A program made the position numbers and the translations under genes. From Streptomyces pyxinae (GTDB lineage Bacteria; Actinomycetota; Actinomycetes; Streptomycetales; Streptomycetaceae), in NCBI RefSeq assembly GCF_024756275.1, contig NZ_JANUGQ010000021.1:61079-125078 (forward strand): a stretch of DNA of 64,000 nucleotides. Reading direction: 5' to 3'. This document shows positions 15,333-24,381 of the stretch, piece after piece. The notes beneath the pieces are model-generated. The model did no database searches, was not told where the DNA came from, and saw only the letters and a list, made by a program, of their open reading frames with translations. Each line of letters begins with the position of its first letter. Within the stretch, counting starts at the first letter, position 1.

Positions 15333-15848
15333 ATGAGCGCACCCGCGGAGGGGAACTGGTCCCACCGCCCCGACTACCCGCCGAAGACCCCGCCCCCGCC
15401 GAAGAAGCCGGTGGAGTTGCCCCGGCCGGACCCCAAGAACCCCAGAAGTCCCCGCCCGGACAAGGCGCGAGCGGTGATGCGGAACCGGCGCGGCGCCAAC
15501 TGGCCTCTGGAGTCGGCCGATTGGGTCGTGGGACGGGCGCAGCGCCGGGTGGTGGAGCGGCTGCGGGAGTGGCGGCTGCCGTTCGACGCGCGGGCGGCCG
15601 GGCAGGTGCGGGAGGCCGTCGGCGTCCTGGTCCGGGCGGCCGTCGGGGACGGCGGCAGACGCATCAGCCTGCACCTCGCCGACGAGGACGGCCGGGCGGC
15701 GCTCATGGTCTCCAGCCACGAGGTGCCGCCCGGCGGCGAGCCGGGGGCCGAACATCTGCTCGCGCTCGTCCGGCACGGAGTCACCGACTGCGGGGTGGAC
15801 GTCCTGCCGGACGGCCGCCGGCACTGGGCGGTCGTGGAACTGGAGTGA
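15333..15848 (+). CDS. Possible degenerate HATPase-like regulatory protein
   Basis: 171 residues from the ATG at 15333. The first 60 are Pro/Lys/Arg-rich and probably disordered (PPKTPPPPKKPVELPRP). The rest (LPFDARAAGQVREAVGVLV, ISLHLADEDGRAALMVSSHE, HWAVVELE) has the rhythm of the small anti-sigma-like ATPases that flank WhiJ-type loci, but the N box and the glycine-rich G2 loop are not recognisable, so ATP binding is doubtful. The call is tentative and rests on overall pattern only. Confidence 0.5.
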   Translation: MSAPAEGNWSHRPDYPPKTPPPPKKPVELPRPDPKNPRSPRPDKARAVMRNRRGANWPLESADWVVGRAQRRVVERLREWRLPFDARAAGQVREAVGVLVRAAVGDGGRRISLHLADEDGRAALMVSSHEVPPGGEPGAEHLLALVRHGVTDCGVDVLPDGRRHWAVVELE

Positions 15849-16318
15849 GCCGGGCCGCCGGGTGAGGCCGGTCGGCACCGGCCGCCCCGGCCGACTCGCG
15901 CGGCCGGTGCCGGGCGGGGACGGCCCGGTCGATCCGGCCGGCCGGTGTGAATCGCGCCGGGTGGTTCCGGTGCCGGTGATGTCTCGGGAGGCGCCTCGGA
16001 ACGCCCGGGGGCGGTGCTCCGTGTGAGAACCGTGTGACGCTCGGACGGTGCTCCTGCGGTGGCGCCCCCCGGGGGGGCTTCCGCCTGACGGCAGATGGTA
16101 CGGCAGATGGTGCTGCCGGGGGGTGCTCGGTGGTGCTGTCGAACGGCGCTCCGGTGGTGCTCCCGCGTGACGCCACGGGCGCGGGCGCGCGCCTGGGCCG
16201 GTGGGCGGGCCCGCCGCCGTACGATCGGCCGGTCCGGCAGGCAGGACCGGGGCAGCCGGGGCAGCCGGGACGGACGCGGCAGACGGACCGGACGGGGCAG
16301 GCGAAGGGCGGCAGACCC
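15849..16318. other. Intergenic region with no gene, upstream of the exporter
   Basis: About 470 bp with many imperfect G/C-rich repeats (GGTGCTGCCGG and GGTGCT variants around 16100-16160). No frame shows a credible protein. It should contain the promoter of the MFS gene; GAAGGGCGG at about 16302 precedes the ATG at 16319. Confidence 0.4.
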
Positions 16319-16419
16319 ATGAACGCTGACCAGGGGAGAGCAGCGGGAGCACCGGGAGCACTCCGGGCACCCCGGACACCCCGGGGGAGGTCGCCTTCCG
16401 CTCGCCCACCGGGCGCTGG

Positions 16420-17934
16420 GTGCTCGCCGCGACGGTGCTCGGCTCGGCCATGGGGTTCCTGGACGCGACCGTGGTCAATGTCGCCCTCCCGGCGATGGGC
16501 CGGGACCTCCACGCCGACGTCTCCCAGCTGCAATGGGTGCTGGACGGCTATCTGCTGACCCTCGCCGCGCTGATCCTGCTCGGCGGCTCGCTGGCCGACC
16601 GCTACGGACGGCGCCGGATCTTCGTCGCCGGGATCGTCGCCTTCACCCTGCCCTCGGTGCTGTGCGCGGTGGCGCCCACCGCCGGAGTGCTGATCGTCGC
16701 CCGCGCCCTCCAGGGCGTCGGCTCCGCGCTGCTGACCCCGGCCAGCCTGGCGATCATCCAGGCCACCTACCGCTCCGACGACCGGGCGGCGGCCATCGGC
16801 GCCTGGTCCGCGCTGACCGGGGTGGCGTCGGCGCTGGGGCCGGTCGTCGGCGGCTGGCTCATCGATGTCTCCTCCTGGCGGTGGATCTTCCTGCTGAACG
16901 TGCCGATCGGGCTCGTCGTGCTCGCCGCCACCGCCCGCCGGGTGCCGGAGAGCCGGGACGCCACCGCGACCGGCCGGCTGGACGTGCTCGGCGGCGTACT
17001 GGCCACGGCCGGGCTCGCCGGGGTGACGTACGCGCTGATCGAGGGACCGCGCGGTGCCGCACCGCTGTGGCTGACCGGTGTGGTGCTGGCCGCCGGGCTC
17101 GCCGCGCTCGGGGCCTTCGCGGTGACCGAGCGCCGGGCGGCGAGCCCGATGCTGCCGCCCGGGCTGTTCGGGGCCACACAGTTCCTGAGCGCCAACGCGG
17201 TGACCTTCGTGGTGTACGCGGCCCTGGGCGGGGTCTTCTTCCTGCTGGTGGTCTTCCTCCAGACCTCGCTGGGCTACAGCCCGCTGTTCGCCGGGGCCGC
17301 CACCCTCCCGGTGACCCTGCTGATGCTGGTGCTCTCCTCCCGGGCGGGCGCGCTGGCCCAGCGGGTGGGGCCGCGCCTCCCGCTGACCGTGGGGCCGCTG
17401 CTGCTGGCCGGCGGGATGCTGCTGATGCTGCGGATCGGGGTGGGCGACGCCGGAGCGGAGGCGTACGCGACCCAGGTGCTGCCCGCCGTGCTGGTCTTCG
17501 GGCTCGGCCTGGCCACCACGGTCGCCCCGGTGACCGCCACCGCCCTGGCCGCCGCGCCCGCCCAGCACTCGGGGGTCGCCTCGGGCGTCAACAACGCGGT
17601 CTCCCGGGTCGCCCAACTCGCCTCGGTCGCCGCCCTCCCGCTCCTCGCGGGCCTCGGCGGCGACGACTTCCAGGACCCTCGGGCGCTCGCGGACGGCTTC
17701 CACACCGCGATGTTCATCACCGCCGGACTCGCCGTCGCCGGGGCGCTGATCGCCCTGACGAAGATCCGGAGCGATGTGCTGGAGGAGGAGCGGCGGCCCG
17801 AGGAGCCGCCCGCCGCCCCCGGGCGGAGCGGTTCCCGGGTGGCCGACTCCTGCCCGTACGAGTGCCCCATGGCAGGCACCCCCCTGCGCCCCGAGCGGCC
17901 GGGACGCCGCCCCGGCGGTGGCTCCGGCGCGTGA
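16420..17934 (+). CDS. DHA2 (14-TM) major facilitator drug exporter, 5' end doubtful
   Basis: 504 residues from the only in-frame start, a GTG at 16420. Motif C-like and DHA2 features are clear: DATVVNVALPAM in helix 1, LADRYGRRRIFV (motif A) and GPVVGGWLIDVSSWRWIFLLNVPIG. These pumps expel drugs or metabolites by proton antiport. The GTG lies inside helix 1 with no ribosome site. Upstream in-frame codons still read like a family N-terminus (GEVAFRSPTGRWV) but have no start. The well-placed ATG at 16319 (MNADQGRAAGAPG) is in another frame and would need a -1 shift within the C4G5-type run near 16380. A base lost by mutation or assembly is likely. Confidence 0.8.
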   Translation: MLAATVLGSAMGFLDATVVNVALPAMGRDLHADVSQLQWVLDGYLLTLAALILLGGSLADRYGRRRIFVAGIVAFTLPSVLCAVAPTAGVLIVARALQGVGSALLTPASLAIIQATYRSDDRAAAIGAWSALTGVASALGPVVGGWLIDVSSWRWIFLLNVPIGLVVLAATARRVPESRDATATGRLDVLGGVLATAGLAGVTYALIEGPRGAAPLWLTGVVLAAGLAALGAFAVTERRAASPMLPPGLFGATQFLSANAVTFVVYAALGGVFFLLVVFLQTSLGYSPLFAGAATLPVTLLMLVLSSRAGALAQRVGPRLPLTVGPLLLAGGMLLMLRIGVGDAGAEAYATQVLPAVLVFGLGLATTVAPVTATALAAAPAQHSGVASGVNNAVSRVAQLASVAALPLLAGLGGDDFQDPRALADGFHTAMFITAGLAVAGALIALTKIRSDVLEEERRPEEPPAAPGRSGSRVADSCPYECPMAGTPLRPERPGRRPGGGSGA

Positions 17935-17940
17935 GAGGAC

Positions 17941-17980
17941 CGGCGCCGCCGTGGTGTTCGGGGTCGCCACGGCGGCGCCG
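17941..17980. terminator. 14-bp perfect hairpin terminator between convergent genes
   Basis: CGGCGCCGCCGTGG (17941-17954) pairs perfectly with 17967-17980 across a 12-nt loop, 6 bp after the exporter stop and 20 bp from the stop of the convergent secreted-protein gene. Confidence 0.85.
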
Positions 17981-18000
17981 GCCGGCACCGGAGCGGTCCG

Positions 18001-19038
18001 TCAGCCGACGGCCGTCCAGTGGTCGTAGGCGTTGACCATGCGATAGGTGCGGGTCGGGCAGGAGAAGGCGCTGTTCGGCGCGTCGTACCCGGTGTCGGAG
18101 TTGGCGGGGGAGGCCGCCGACCAGACGCCGTTGGCGCGCACGGATATGTTCGAGGAATCGAAGGTGATGCCCGCCATGGCGTCACAGGAGCCTGCCCGGC
18201 CCGAGGAGCCGACCGAGGAGTAGATCTCGTAGATGTCCCAGCCGTCGTACCGGGCCTGGGTGGTGCCCGACTGGCTGTACAGCCGGTCCCAGGAGCGGGT
18301 GCGGTGGTTGTAGAGGTCGGCGGCCCAGGTGTTGCCCGACGCGGAGGTCCTGGTCACCCGGCCGGTGTAGGCGCTGGAGGATCCGTCGGTGTAGGTGCTC
18401 AGGAAGCTGCTGTCGATGGGCACCGACGCCTTGAAGATGATGCTGCGGCACCAGTCCCAGGCCGACACCGACGCCTCGCCCCGGTTGTAGACGGTGACCA
18501 GCTCGACGCAGGAGCCGCCCGCCGGGTAGAGGGTCGGGGTGTAGATGGTGGTGTCGGTGTCCCGGACCCGGACCTGGGTGGAGACGGACTGGGTGGCACA
18601 GGCCCCGTCGCTGCCCTGCAACCGCTTGAACGCGGTGCCCTGCGCGGGGTGGATGGTCGGAGCGGCGGCGACCGTGCCGCCGGCCGGGGCGGTGCGGGCG
18701 GTGGCACGGTCGCCGGGAGCGGCGAGGGCACCCTTGGCGCCCTTGCCGGGGACGTAGCCGCGCGCGGCCCGGTGCTCCTCGGTGAGCGAGCCGAGGTGCC
18801 GGGCGACCTGCTCCGGGGAGCGCGCCCCGGCCACGCTCCGGCCGGAGAGAGTCCCCGAGGTGCAGAGGTTGGCCGAAGTGGTGTTCACGGCAAGGTTGTT
18901 GGCGGAGGTGGCGGTGGCGGTGGCGGCACGGGCACCGGTGGCCGGGGCGGTGTCGCGGGCGTTCGCGGTGCCCGGGCTCAGGGACAGGGCGAACGCGGCA
19001 CAGGTCAGGATCGCGGAGGTGACTCCGAGCGACTTCAC
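18001..19038 (-). CDS. Secreted protein of unknown function
   Basis: 345 residues from a GTG with GGAAGGAT upstream. A Sec signal peptide is evident (VKSLGVTSAILTCAAFALSL, cleavage after ANA). An Ala/Thr-rich linker leads to a ~200-residue Trp/Tyr/Ser-rich beta domain (VYNRGEASVSAWDWC, GNTWAADLYNHRTRSWDRLY) with about six Cys, probably disulfide-bonded. I do not recognise the family; composition and location fit an extracellular binding or surface protein. It is convergent to the exporter, divergent from the LuxR regulator. Confidence 0.75.
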   Translation of the reverse strand: MKSLGVTSAILTCAAFALSLSPGTANARDTAPATGARAATATATSANNLAVNTTSANLCTSGTLSGRSVAGARSPEQVARHLGSLTEEHRAARGYVPGKGAKGALAAPGDRATARTAPAGGTVAAAPTIHPAQGTAFKRLQGSDGACATQSVSTQVRVRDTDTTIYTPTLYPAGGSCVELVTVYNRGEASVSAWDWCRSIIFKASVPIDSSFLSTYTDGSSSAYTGRVTRTSASGNTWAADLYNHRTRSWDRLYSQSGTTQARYDGWDIYEIYSSVGSSGRAGSCDAMAGITFDSSNISVRANGVWSAASPANSDTGYDAPNSAFSCPTRTYRMVNAYDHWTAVG

Positions 19039-19335
19039 GATGGGGATCCTTCCTCGGCGTGCGGGTGGCGCCCGGACACCGGGGTGGGGGAGGGAGTGGG
19101 GGCGCCCGCGGATGTGGGGGAGTGGGGCGGGGTGGGGAGGGGGGGTGCGCGGGACGGGTTCCGGCCGGGGGCGCATCCGGTGGGGGGCTGGAAACGGCCG
19201 CCCGGCGGCCCTTAGGCTGCTGCGCCGGCGTACGCCCGGGCAATGCGGGTGGCCGGAATACGGATACGCAAAGAAGTCCCGTACGGGCCGGCGGCGTTCG
19301 CCGGGCCCGGCCGACCGGATATCGGAGGGTCGCGG

Positions 19336-22300
19336 ATGGTCGCCGCGCAGGAATCCGAGGTGGTGGCCCGGGTGCGGCGAGCCCTCGCCGCCGGGGACGG
19401 CGCTCCCCTGGTGCTGCTGGTCGAAGGCGCGGCGGGCACCGGCAAGTCGCGGCTCGCGGGGCGGATCCTCGCCGCCGCCCCGGACGGTGCGGAGTGCGCC
19501 GTGCTCTCCGCCGCCGCCGGGCCGTTGCTGTCTGTCTCGCCGTCCGGGGTGGCCGGGCTGCCCGGACCGTCGGGGGTGGCGCGGTTGTCCGGGGTGGCCG
19601 GCGTGGCTGGGCTGTCGTGGGTGCGTACGGCTCCGGGGGCCGCCCTGCTGGTCGTGGACGACGTCCAGGCAGCGGACCCGCCGGGCCGTGAGCTGCTGTG
19701 GGAGACCGTACGCACGGCCCGCCCGGGTCAGGTACTGGTGCTGGCCCACCGCCCGGAGGAACTCCCGGTGTCCGGACTGGTGCTGGGGCGCCCGCTGGTC
19801 CCGCCTCCCGGGGCCGTGGTGGTACGGCACCGGCTCGGGCCGCTCGATCCGGCGGCCGTACGGGAGCTGGCCACCGCCCGGCTCGGTGCCCCGCCGGCCG
19901 GGGACGGAGCCGTACAGCTGCACCGGATCACCGGCGGGGTGGCCCAGGTGGTGGTGGACGTGCTCGACGCGCTCGGCGGGGCGGGGCGCGCGGGCCGGGC
20001 GCTGACCGCCGGGGAGGTGGCGGCACTGGAGCCGCCGCCCCGCCTCGCCGAACTGGCCCTGGCCCGGACGGCCGCCGTCCCGGCCGCGTACCGGCCCCTG
20101 GTCTGGGCGGCGGCGGTGCTGGGCGGGCCGGTGGGCGCGGCCAGGGGGGAGCCTGCCGGTGGGTGCGCCGGTGAGCCTGCCGGTGTGTCCGCTTCGGCGG
20201 CCGAGCTGGCCGAGGTCGCCGGACTCCCTGAGGCGGCCGGGCGGGAGGGGCTCGTCCTCGCCCTTGAGACGGCCGCCCTCCAGGAACTCGGCCCCGACAC
20301 CTACGGGTTCGCCGTCCCGCTGGCCGGACAGGCCGTCGCCGCCTCGCTGCCGGGGCCCCGGCGCGCCGCCCTGCACCGCGCGGCGGCCCGGGTGCTGGCC
20401 GGCCGCCGGGAGCCGCCCTGGCCGTCGGTGGCCGCGCAGCTGGAGGCCGGGGGCGAGGAGCGGGGCCGGCTCCGGGCCGTCGAGCGCGCCATCGGCACGT
20501 ACCTGGAGGCCCGGTGCCACGACGAGGCCGACCGGTTGCTGCGCCGGACCCTGGCCGACCGGCGCCTGGCCGCGCACTCCCGCGCCCGGCTCGCCGCCAC
20601 GGCCATGGGCCCGCTTGCGGCGGCGCTGCCGGTCGCCGCCGCCGAACGGCTGCTCGGCTCCATCGCCGGCGACCCGGCCCTGCCGGAGGCCGTACGGGGA
20701 CAGGCGCGGATCTCACTGGCGCTGGCGCTGTGCACCCCGCTGCCGCCCGACCGGGAACGCTGGCTGCGCCTGGAGCGCGCGGCCCGTGAGCTGTCAGGGC
20801 AACCGGCTCTGGCGGCACGAGTGTTGTCCGGGATGGCGATACCGCACTGGCCCGGTGCCACGCTCGCGGAGCACCTCCACTGGCTGGAGCGGGCCGAGGC
20901 GACGGCGGCGACCGTCCGGGAGCCCGCGCTGCACGCGGCCGTCGCCGCCAACGGGGTCTCCTTGCTGCTGACCGTCGGTGAGCCCCGGGCCGGCCGCCAC
21001 CTCGCCGCTCGGCCCGGGCCGGGCGAGGAACCGGAGCGGCTGCACCACTGGGTGCGGGGGCTCTCCAACGCCGCCGACGCCGCCACCTGGCTGGGGCGTT
21101 ACCGGGAGGCCCGGGACTGGCTGGACCAGAGCCTGGCCCATCCGGCGCGCCGTCCCGCCGGCCGGGCCGACTCGACCGTCACGCTCGCCGGGCGCAGTGC
21201 CGCGCTGCTGCTCGACTGGTTCACCGGCCGCTGGACGGGCCTGGCCGACCGGGCCGAACAGCTGATGGCCCAGGTCTCCGGGCGGCCGGTACTCGGTACC
21301 GAGGCCCAATTGGTGCTGGCTTCCCTGGCGTTGGCCCGGGGAGACTGGCAGCAGGTGACCGAGCGCCTCCTCGGCCCCCAGGTACCCTCCCCGGACGCCC
21401 AGATGGTGCCGGTCGCGGCGGCCGCGTCCGCCGTGCTGATCCGCCTCGCCCTCGCCCGGGGCGAGCCCGAGGCGGCCCGCGCGGAGGCGGTGGCGGCCTG
21501 GGCCCGGCTGCGGCGGAAGGGCATCTGGGCATGGGCCGCCGAGCTGGCCCCCTGGGCGGTCGCCGCCGCACTGGCCACCGGGCGGACGGCGGAGGCCCGG
21601 CGCCTGACCGAGGAGTTCAGCTCGGGGCTGCGCCGGCTGTCGGCCGCTCGGCCGTACCCGGTGCCCGCGGGGGAGTCGGCCGCTCGGCCGTACCGGGCGT
21701 CTGCGGGGGACCCGGCGGGTGGGCCGCACTGCCTGTCGGTCGAGGACCCGGGCGGTCGGCCGTACCGGTTGCCTGTGGAGGATCCGGCCGGTCAGTCGTG
21801 CCCGCCGCCTGTGGAGGAGCCGGCCGACCGGGCGTACTTGCCGCCTGCGGAGGATCCGGCCGGCCGGCCGTGCCGGGCGGCTGTGGGGGAGTCGGCGGGT
21901 GGGCCGTACTGTGTGCCGCCCCCGGCCGCCGAGGCCGCCGCGCACTGGTGCCGTGCCGCGCTGGCCGAGGCGGCCGGCGACCATGCCGGGGCGCTGGCCG
22001 GTTACCGGGCCTCGGCCGCCGGGTACGCCGCGTTGCCCCGGCCGTACCTCGCCGCACTGGCCGCCGAGGCCGCCGCCCGGTGTGCGCTCGCCACCGGGGA
22101 CCCGGCGGCCGGCCGCGCCGAACTGGAGGGCGCGGTACGGGTCCTGGCCGGTCTCGGGGCGGTCTGGGACGCCGCCCGGGTACGTGCCGCCCTCCGGCTC
22201 GCCGCGCCCCCTGCCGCCCCGCCCCGCCGGGGGCGCCCGCCCGGTGCTCCTGGGCTCTCGCCCCGGGAACGCGAGGTCGCGGAGCTGGCCGGGAGCGGCC

Positions 22301-22443
22301 TCACCAACCGCGAGATCGCCGACACCCTGCACCTCTCGCCCCGCACGGTGGAGCAGCACGTCAGCCGCGCGATGCGCAAACTCTCCGCGCCCTCCCGCCG
22401 CGCCCTGACCCCGCTCCCGGCGGATCCGGACGACCCCGGATAG
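19336..22443 (+). CDS. Large LuxR-type (LAL) transcriptional regulator with AAA ATPase domain
   Basis: 1035 residues from the ATG at 19336 (GGAGGG 7 nt before it). An N-terminal P-loop NTPase has Walker A EGAAGTGKSRLA and Walker B ALLVVDDVQAAD. A long helical middle of TPR-like character follows, then an unusual Pro/Arg/Tyr-rich repeat (nt 21640-21910), and finally a LuxR helix-turn-helix (LSPREREVAELAGSGLTNREIADTL, given here in two parts, then HLSPRTVEQHV). LAL proteins often activate antibiotic or sugar pathways. No cluster adjoins it directly, so its targets are unknown. It is divergent from the secreted-protein gene. Confidence 0.88.
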   Translation: MVAAQESEVVARVRRALAAGDGAPLVLLVEGAAGTGKSRLAGRILAAAPDGAECAVLSAAAGPLLSVSPSGVAGLPGPSGVARLSGVAGVAGLSWVRTAPGAALLVVDDVQAADPPGRELLWETVRTARPGQVLVLAHRPEELPVSGLVLGRPLVPPPGAVVVRHRLGPLDPAAVRELATARLGAPPAGDGAVQLHRITGGVAQVVVDVLDALGGAGRAGRALTAGEVAALEPPPRLAELALARTAAVPAAYRPLVWAAAVLGGPVGAARGEPAGGCAGEPAGVSASAAELAEVAGLPEAAGREGLVLALETAALQELGPDTYGFAVPLAGQAVAASLPGPRRAALHRAAARVLAGRREPPWPSVAAQLEAGGEERGRLRAVERAIGTYLEARCHDEADRLLRRTLADRRLAAHSRARLAATAMGPLAAALPVAAAERLLGSIAGDPALPEAVRGQARISLALALCTPLPPDRERWLRLERAARELSGQPALAARVLSGMAIPHWPGATLAEHLHWLERAEATAATVREPALHAAVAANGVSLLLTVGEPRAGRHLAARPGPGEEPERLHHWVRGLSNAADAATWLGRYREARDWLDQSLAHPARRPAGRADSTVTLAGRSAALLLDWFTGRWTGLADRAEQLMAQVSGRPVLGTEAQLVLASLALARGDWQQVTERLLGPQVPSPDAQMVPVAAAASAVLIRLALARGEPEAARAEAVAAWARLRRKGIWAWAAELAPWAVAAALATGRTAEARRLTEEFSSGLRRLSAARPYPVPAGESAARPYRASAGDPAGGPHCLSVEDPGGRPYRLPVEDPAGQSCPPPVEEPADRAYLPPAEDPAGRPCRAAVGESAGGPYCVPPPAAEAAAHWCRAALAEAAGDHAGALAGYRASAAGYAALPRPYLAALAAEAAARCALATGDPAAGRAELEGAVRVLAGLGAVWDAARVRAALRLAAPPAAPPRRGRPPGAPGLSPREREVAELAGSGLTNREIADTLHLSPRTVEQHVSRAMRKLSAPSRRALTPLPADPDDPG
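21640..21910 (+). repeat. In-frame ~42-bp imperfect repeat inside the LAL regulator
   Basis: Six to seven copies of a 14-residue unit of the form R-P-Y-x-x-P-x-E-[DE]-P-A-G (examples: RPYRLPVEDPAG, RAYLPPAEDPAG, RPCRAAVGESAG) lie between the TPR-like middle and the last helices. The unit is unlike the flanking helical sequence and looks like a locally expanded linker. Confidence 0.8.
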
Positions 22444-22488
22444 CCCGCCGGGCGCCCCGCCCCGCCCCGGCGGCCGGAGGCGTGCGGG

Positions 22489-23196
22489 TCAGCCGCCCTG
22501 GCCGGCGCTGCCGATCGGGCCGACCGTGACCGGGGACCCGCTGCCGTCCGTGACCGGCAGCGTGGCGGCGCCCGGCCAGCCGAGGGTGACCGACTTCGTC
22601 TCGTTCGGCGGGGTCACCACCAGCCCCGTGATGCGGACGCCGGAGCCGCCCGAATCGTTGTTCGGGTAGTTGATACCGAAGTACACCGACTCGCCGCTCT
22701 TGAGGACGACCGGGTCGGCACCCTTGCCCTTGCGCTTCGCGGAGAGCGACCCCGCGCTGGTCTTGAGGTCGACCCCCGCGAACCCGGAAACGGTGCAGTC
22801 CCGGCCGCTGCCGTTCTTCAGCTGTACCGCGACCGTGCGGTCCGGGTCGCCGCCGATGGTGTTGTCCGTCGCCGTGATCTTCAGATCGTCGGTGCGGCAC
22901 TTCCCGGTCTTGCCGCTCTCCTGTGAACCGGTCCCGGCGGCCGTCCCGGGCCCGCCGGAGCTCTTTCCGGCGGAGCTCGTCCCACCGGAACCCTTCCCGG
23001 CGGAGTCGTTCCCCGCGGAGTCCGTCCCGCCGCCCTGATCCGAGCCGGCCGAGCCGGAACCACCGCCCGTGGAGGAGGCGGTGGACGCGGCGGCCGGCTG
23101 GCTCTCTACCGCGCCGCCGTCGTCGTTCTGGCAGGCCGTGAGCGAGAGTCCCGCGACAACGGCCAGGGCCGTGAAGGTGAGCTTGTGAACGCGCAT
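22489..23196 (-). CDS. DUF4232 lipoprotein
   Basis: 235 residues. The N-terminus is a lipoprotein signal with lipobox LTAC (cleavage before Cys 22). A ~65-residue Ser/Gly/Ala/Lys linker (SAGNDSAGKGSGG) follows, then the DUF4232 domain (CRTDDLKITATDN, VAVQLKNGSGRDCTVSGFAGV, SVYFGINYPNN), an Ig-like fold common in secreted Streptomyces lipoproteins. AGGAAG precedes the ATG. The role is unknown; it should be anchored to the outer face of the membrane. Confidence 0.88.
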   Translation of the reverse strand: MRVHKLTFTALAVVAGLSLTACQNDDGGAVESQPAAASTASSTGGGSGSAGSDQGGGTDSAGNDSAGKGSGGTSSAGKSSGGPGTAAGTGSQESGKTGKCRTDDLKITATDNTIGGDPDRTVAVQLKNGSGRDCTVSGFAGVDLKTSAGSLSAKRKGKGADPVVLKSGESVYFGINYPNNDSGGSGVRITGLVVTPPNETKSVTLGWPGAATLPVTDGSGSPVTVGPIGSAGQGG

Positions 23197-23517
23197 CGTT
23201 CTTCCTCGGTGTCGGAGGTATCGGTGGTATCGCTTGGGGTGCCGGCCGCTCGTCCCGTGTGGGTACGAACGGGTGTGTCCGATCACCAGGATTGCCCGCC
23301 CCGACCGCCCGTTCCGGCCAACCCCCCGCCGGTACATTCCTGTTACACGCAGCTGATCACCCGCACCACCCGCTCGCAGCCGCCACCCACCGGTACGGAC
23401 CTCGGTACGGACTCCGGATGGTGCTCGCGGCGTCGTTGCTCTCTTGTGGTTACCGAGGAACCAGAGGAGAGTAGTGGCCGACCCGCAAGAACATGGATGT
23501 CGGTGACAGGGGACTCG
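23197..23517. promoter_or_regulatory. Divergent promoter region between lipoprotein and HxlR genes
   Basis: 321 bp, lower in GC than its neighbours. No palindrome could be assigned with confidence; frames reading across it are open by chance. It should carry the promoters for both genes. Confidence 0.4.
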
Positions 23518-23901
23518 ATGGTGACCGAGCGGCTCCTCAAGGGCCTGCCCGAGGACGCGGATCTGCGACGCGCGGACTCCCTGGCGCGGGAGATCTTCTC
23601 CGATGTCGCCAACAAGTGGGCGTTCCTGATCATCGAGGCCCTGGGGGAACGAACCCTGCGCTTCAGCGAGGTGAGGAGCGAGGTCGAAGGCATCAGCCAC
23701 AAGATGCTCACCCAGAACCTGCGCATGCTGGAGCGCAACGGTCTGGTCCACCGGAAGGTGCACCCCACCGTGCCGCCACGGGTCGAGTACACCCTCACCG
23801 AGCCGGGCCGCGCCCTGCGCGCCACGGTCGACGCCATGTGCGGCTGGACCCATCAGCACCTCGGCCACATCGAGGACGCCCGCCGCCGCTTCGACACCTG
23901 A
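23518..23901 (+). CDS. HxlR-type winged-helix regulator
   Basis: 127 residues from the ATG at 23518 (AGGGG 5 nt before). The signature is NKWAFLIIEALGERTLRFSEV, given here only as NKWAFLIIEAL and RFSEVRSEVEGISHKML, followed by LRMLERNGLV and the wing VPPRVEYTLTEPGRAL. HxlR proteins sense aldehydes, redox state or other small molecules. There is no Cys in the usual sensing position. It may control the peptide/oxygenase group that begins 217 bp downstream, but that is only proximity. Confidence 0.85.
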   Translation: MVTERLLKGLPEDADLRRADSLAREIFSDVANKWAFLIIEALGERTLRFSEVRSEVEGISHKMLTQNLRMLERNGLVHRKVHPTVPPRVEYTLTEPGRALRATVDAMCGWTHQHLGHIEDARRRFDT

Positions 23902-24118
23902 CGGATGCGCGGCATCAGGCTGACGCGGCAACGCGCAAGTCGCCCCTCGCGCGCTCCGGCACCGGCGAGTGCGTTGTGTCGCATGCGCGCGGACGCTGTG
24001 CCCCTGCCGCACTTCGGGCAGGCGCAATCACGCCCTTGCGCACCCACGTTCGGGCGGGCAGGGTCCCAGTACCGAGTACGTCACCAGCCCTCTTCACCGG
24101 AAGTGAGCGAAGACGACC

Positions 24119-24289
24119 ATGGTCAAGCGCGAAAACCCCGATGGCACCGGCACGTCCGGCCTGCTGATCGCCGTCGAACACCTGACCCGCGTGCAGGACC
24201 GCTTTGACACTCAGGAGTCCGACCCCACCGGCACATCCGCCGGCGACGATGGAGAGAACCGCGACGGTCTGAACCATCCGGAGACGTAG
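24119..24289 (+). CDS. 56-residue peptide, candidate precursor of a modified peptide
   Basis: A short frame, ATG at 24119 to TAG at 24289, with purine-rich sequence upstream. The first ~30 residues are mixed and helix-prone (LLIAVEHLTRVQDRF), like a leader; the last ~25 are polar and rich in Asp, Gly, Thr, Ser and Asn. The motif TGTS-x-G occurs twice (residues 10-14 and 37-42). There are no Cys. It is followed by a hairpin and then by JmjC oxygenase, aldo/keto reductase and kinase-like genes in one direction. That layout suits a ribosomal peptide with its modifying enzymes. Codon use fits the genome, but no family is recognised. Confidence 0.5.
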   Translation: MVKRENPDGTGTSGLLIAVEHLTRVQDRFDTQESDPTGTSAGDDGENRDGLNHPET

Positions 24290-24326
24290 CCGCGCCCCGC
24301 GTTCGAGCCCCGCGCTCTGGCCCCGC

Positions 24327-24347
24327 CCCGCCCCGCAGCGGGGCGGG
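24327..24347 (+). terminator. Attenuator-like hairpin between peptide and oxygenase genes
   Basis: CCCGCCCC (24327-24334) pairs with GGGGCGGG (24340-24347) with a further G-C pair inside. It lies 38 bp after the peptide stop and 35 bp before the JmjC start, where partial termination would give more peptide than enzyme message. Confidence 0.5.
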
Positions 24348-24381
24348 CCCGGCCCGCTCTCTCCCGCCTCCGGAGGACGTC

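Noticed and set aside
18001..20577. 858-codon minus-strand frame extending far upstream of the secreted-protein gene
   Set aside because: The part beyond 19038 lies opposite the LuxR gene and has no family features; a good ribosome site and signal peptide fix the real start at 19038.
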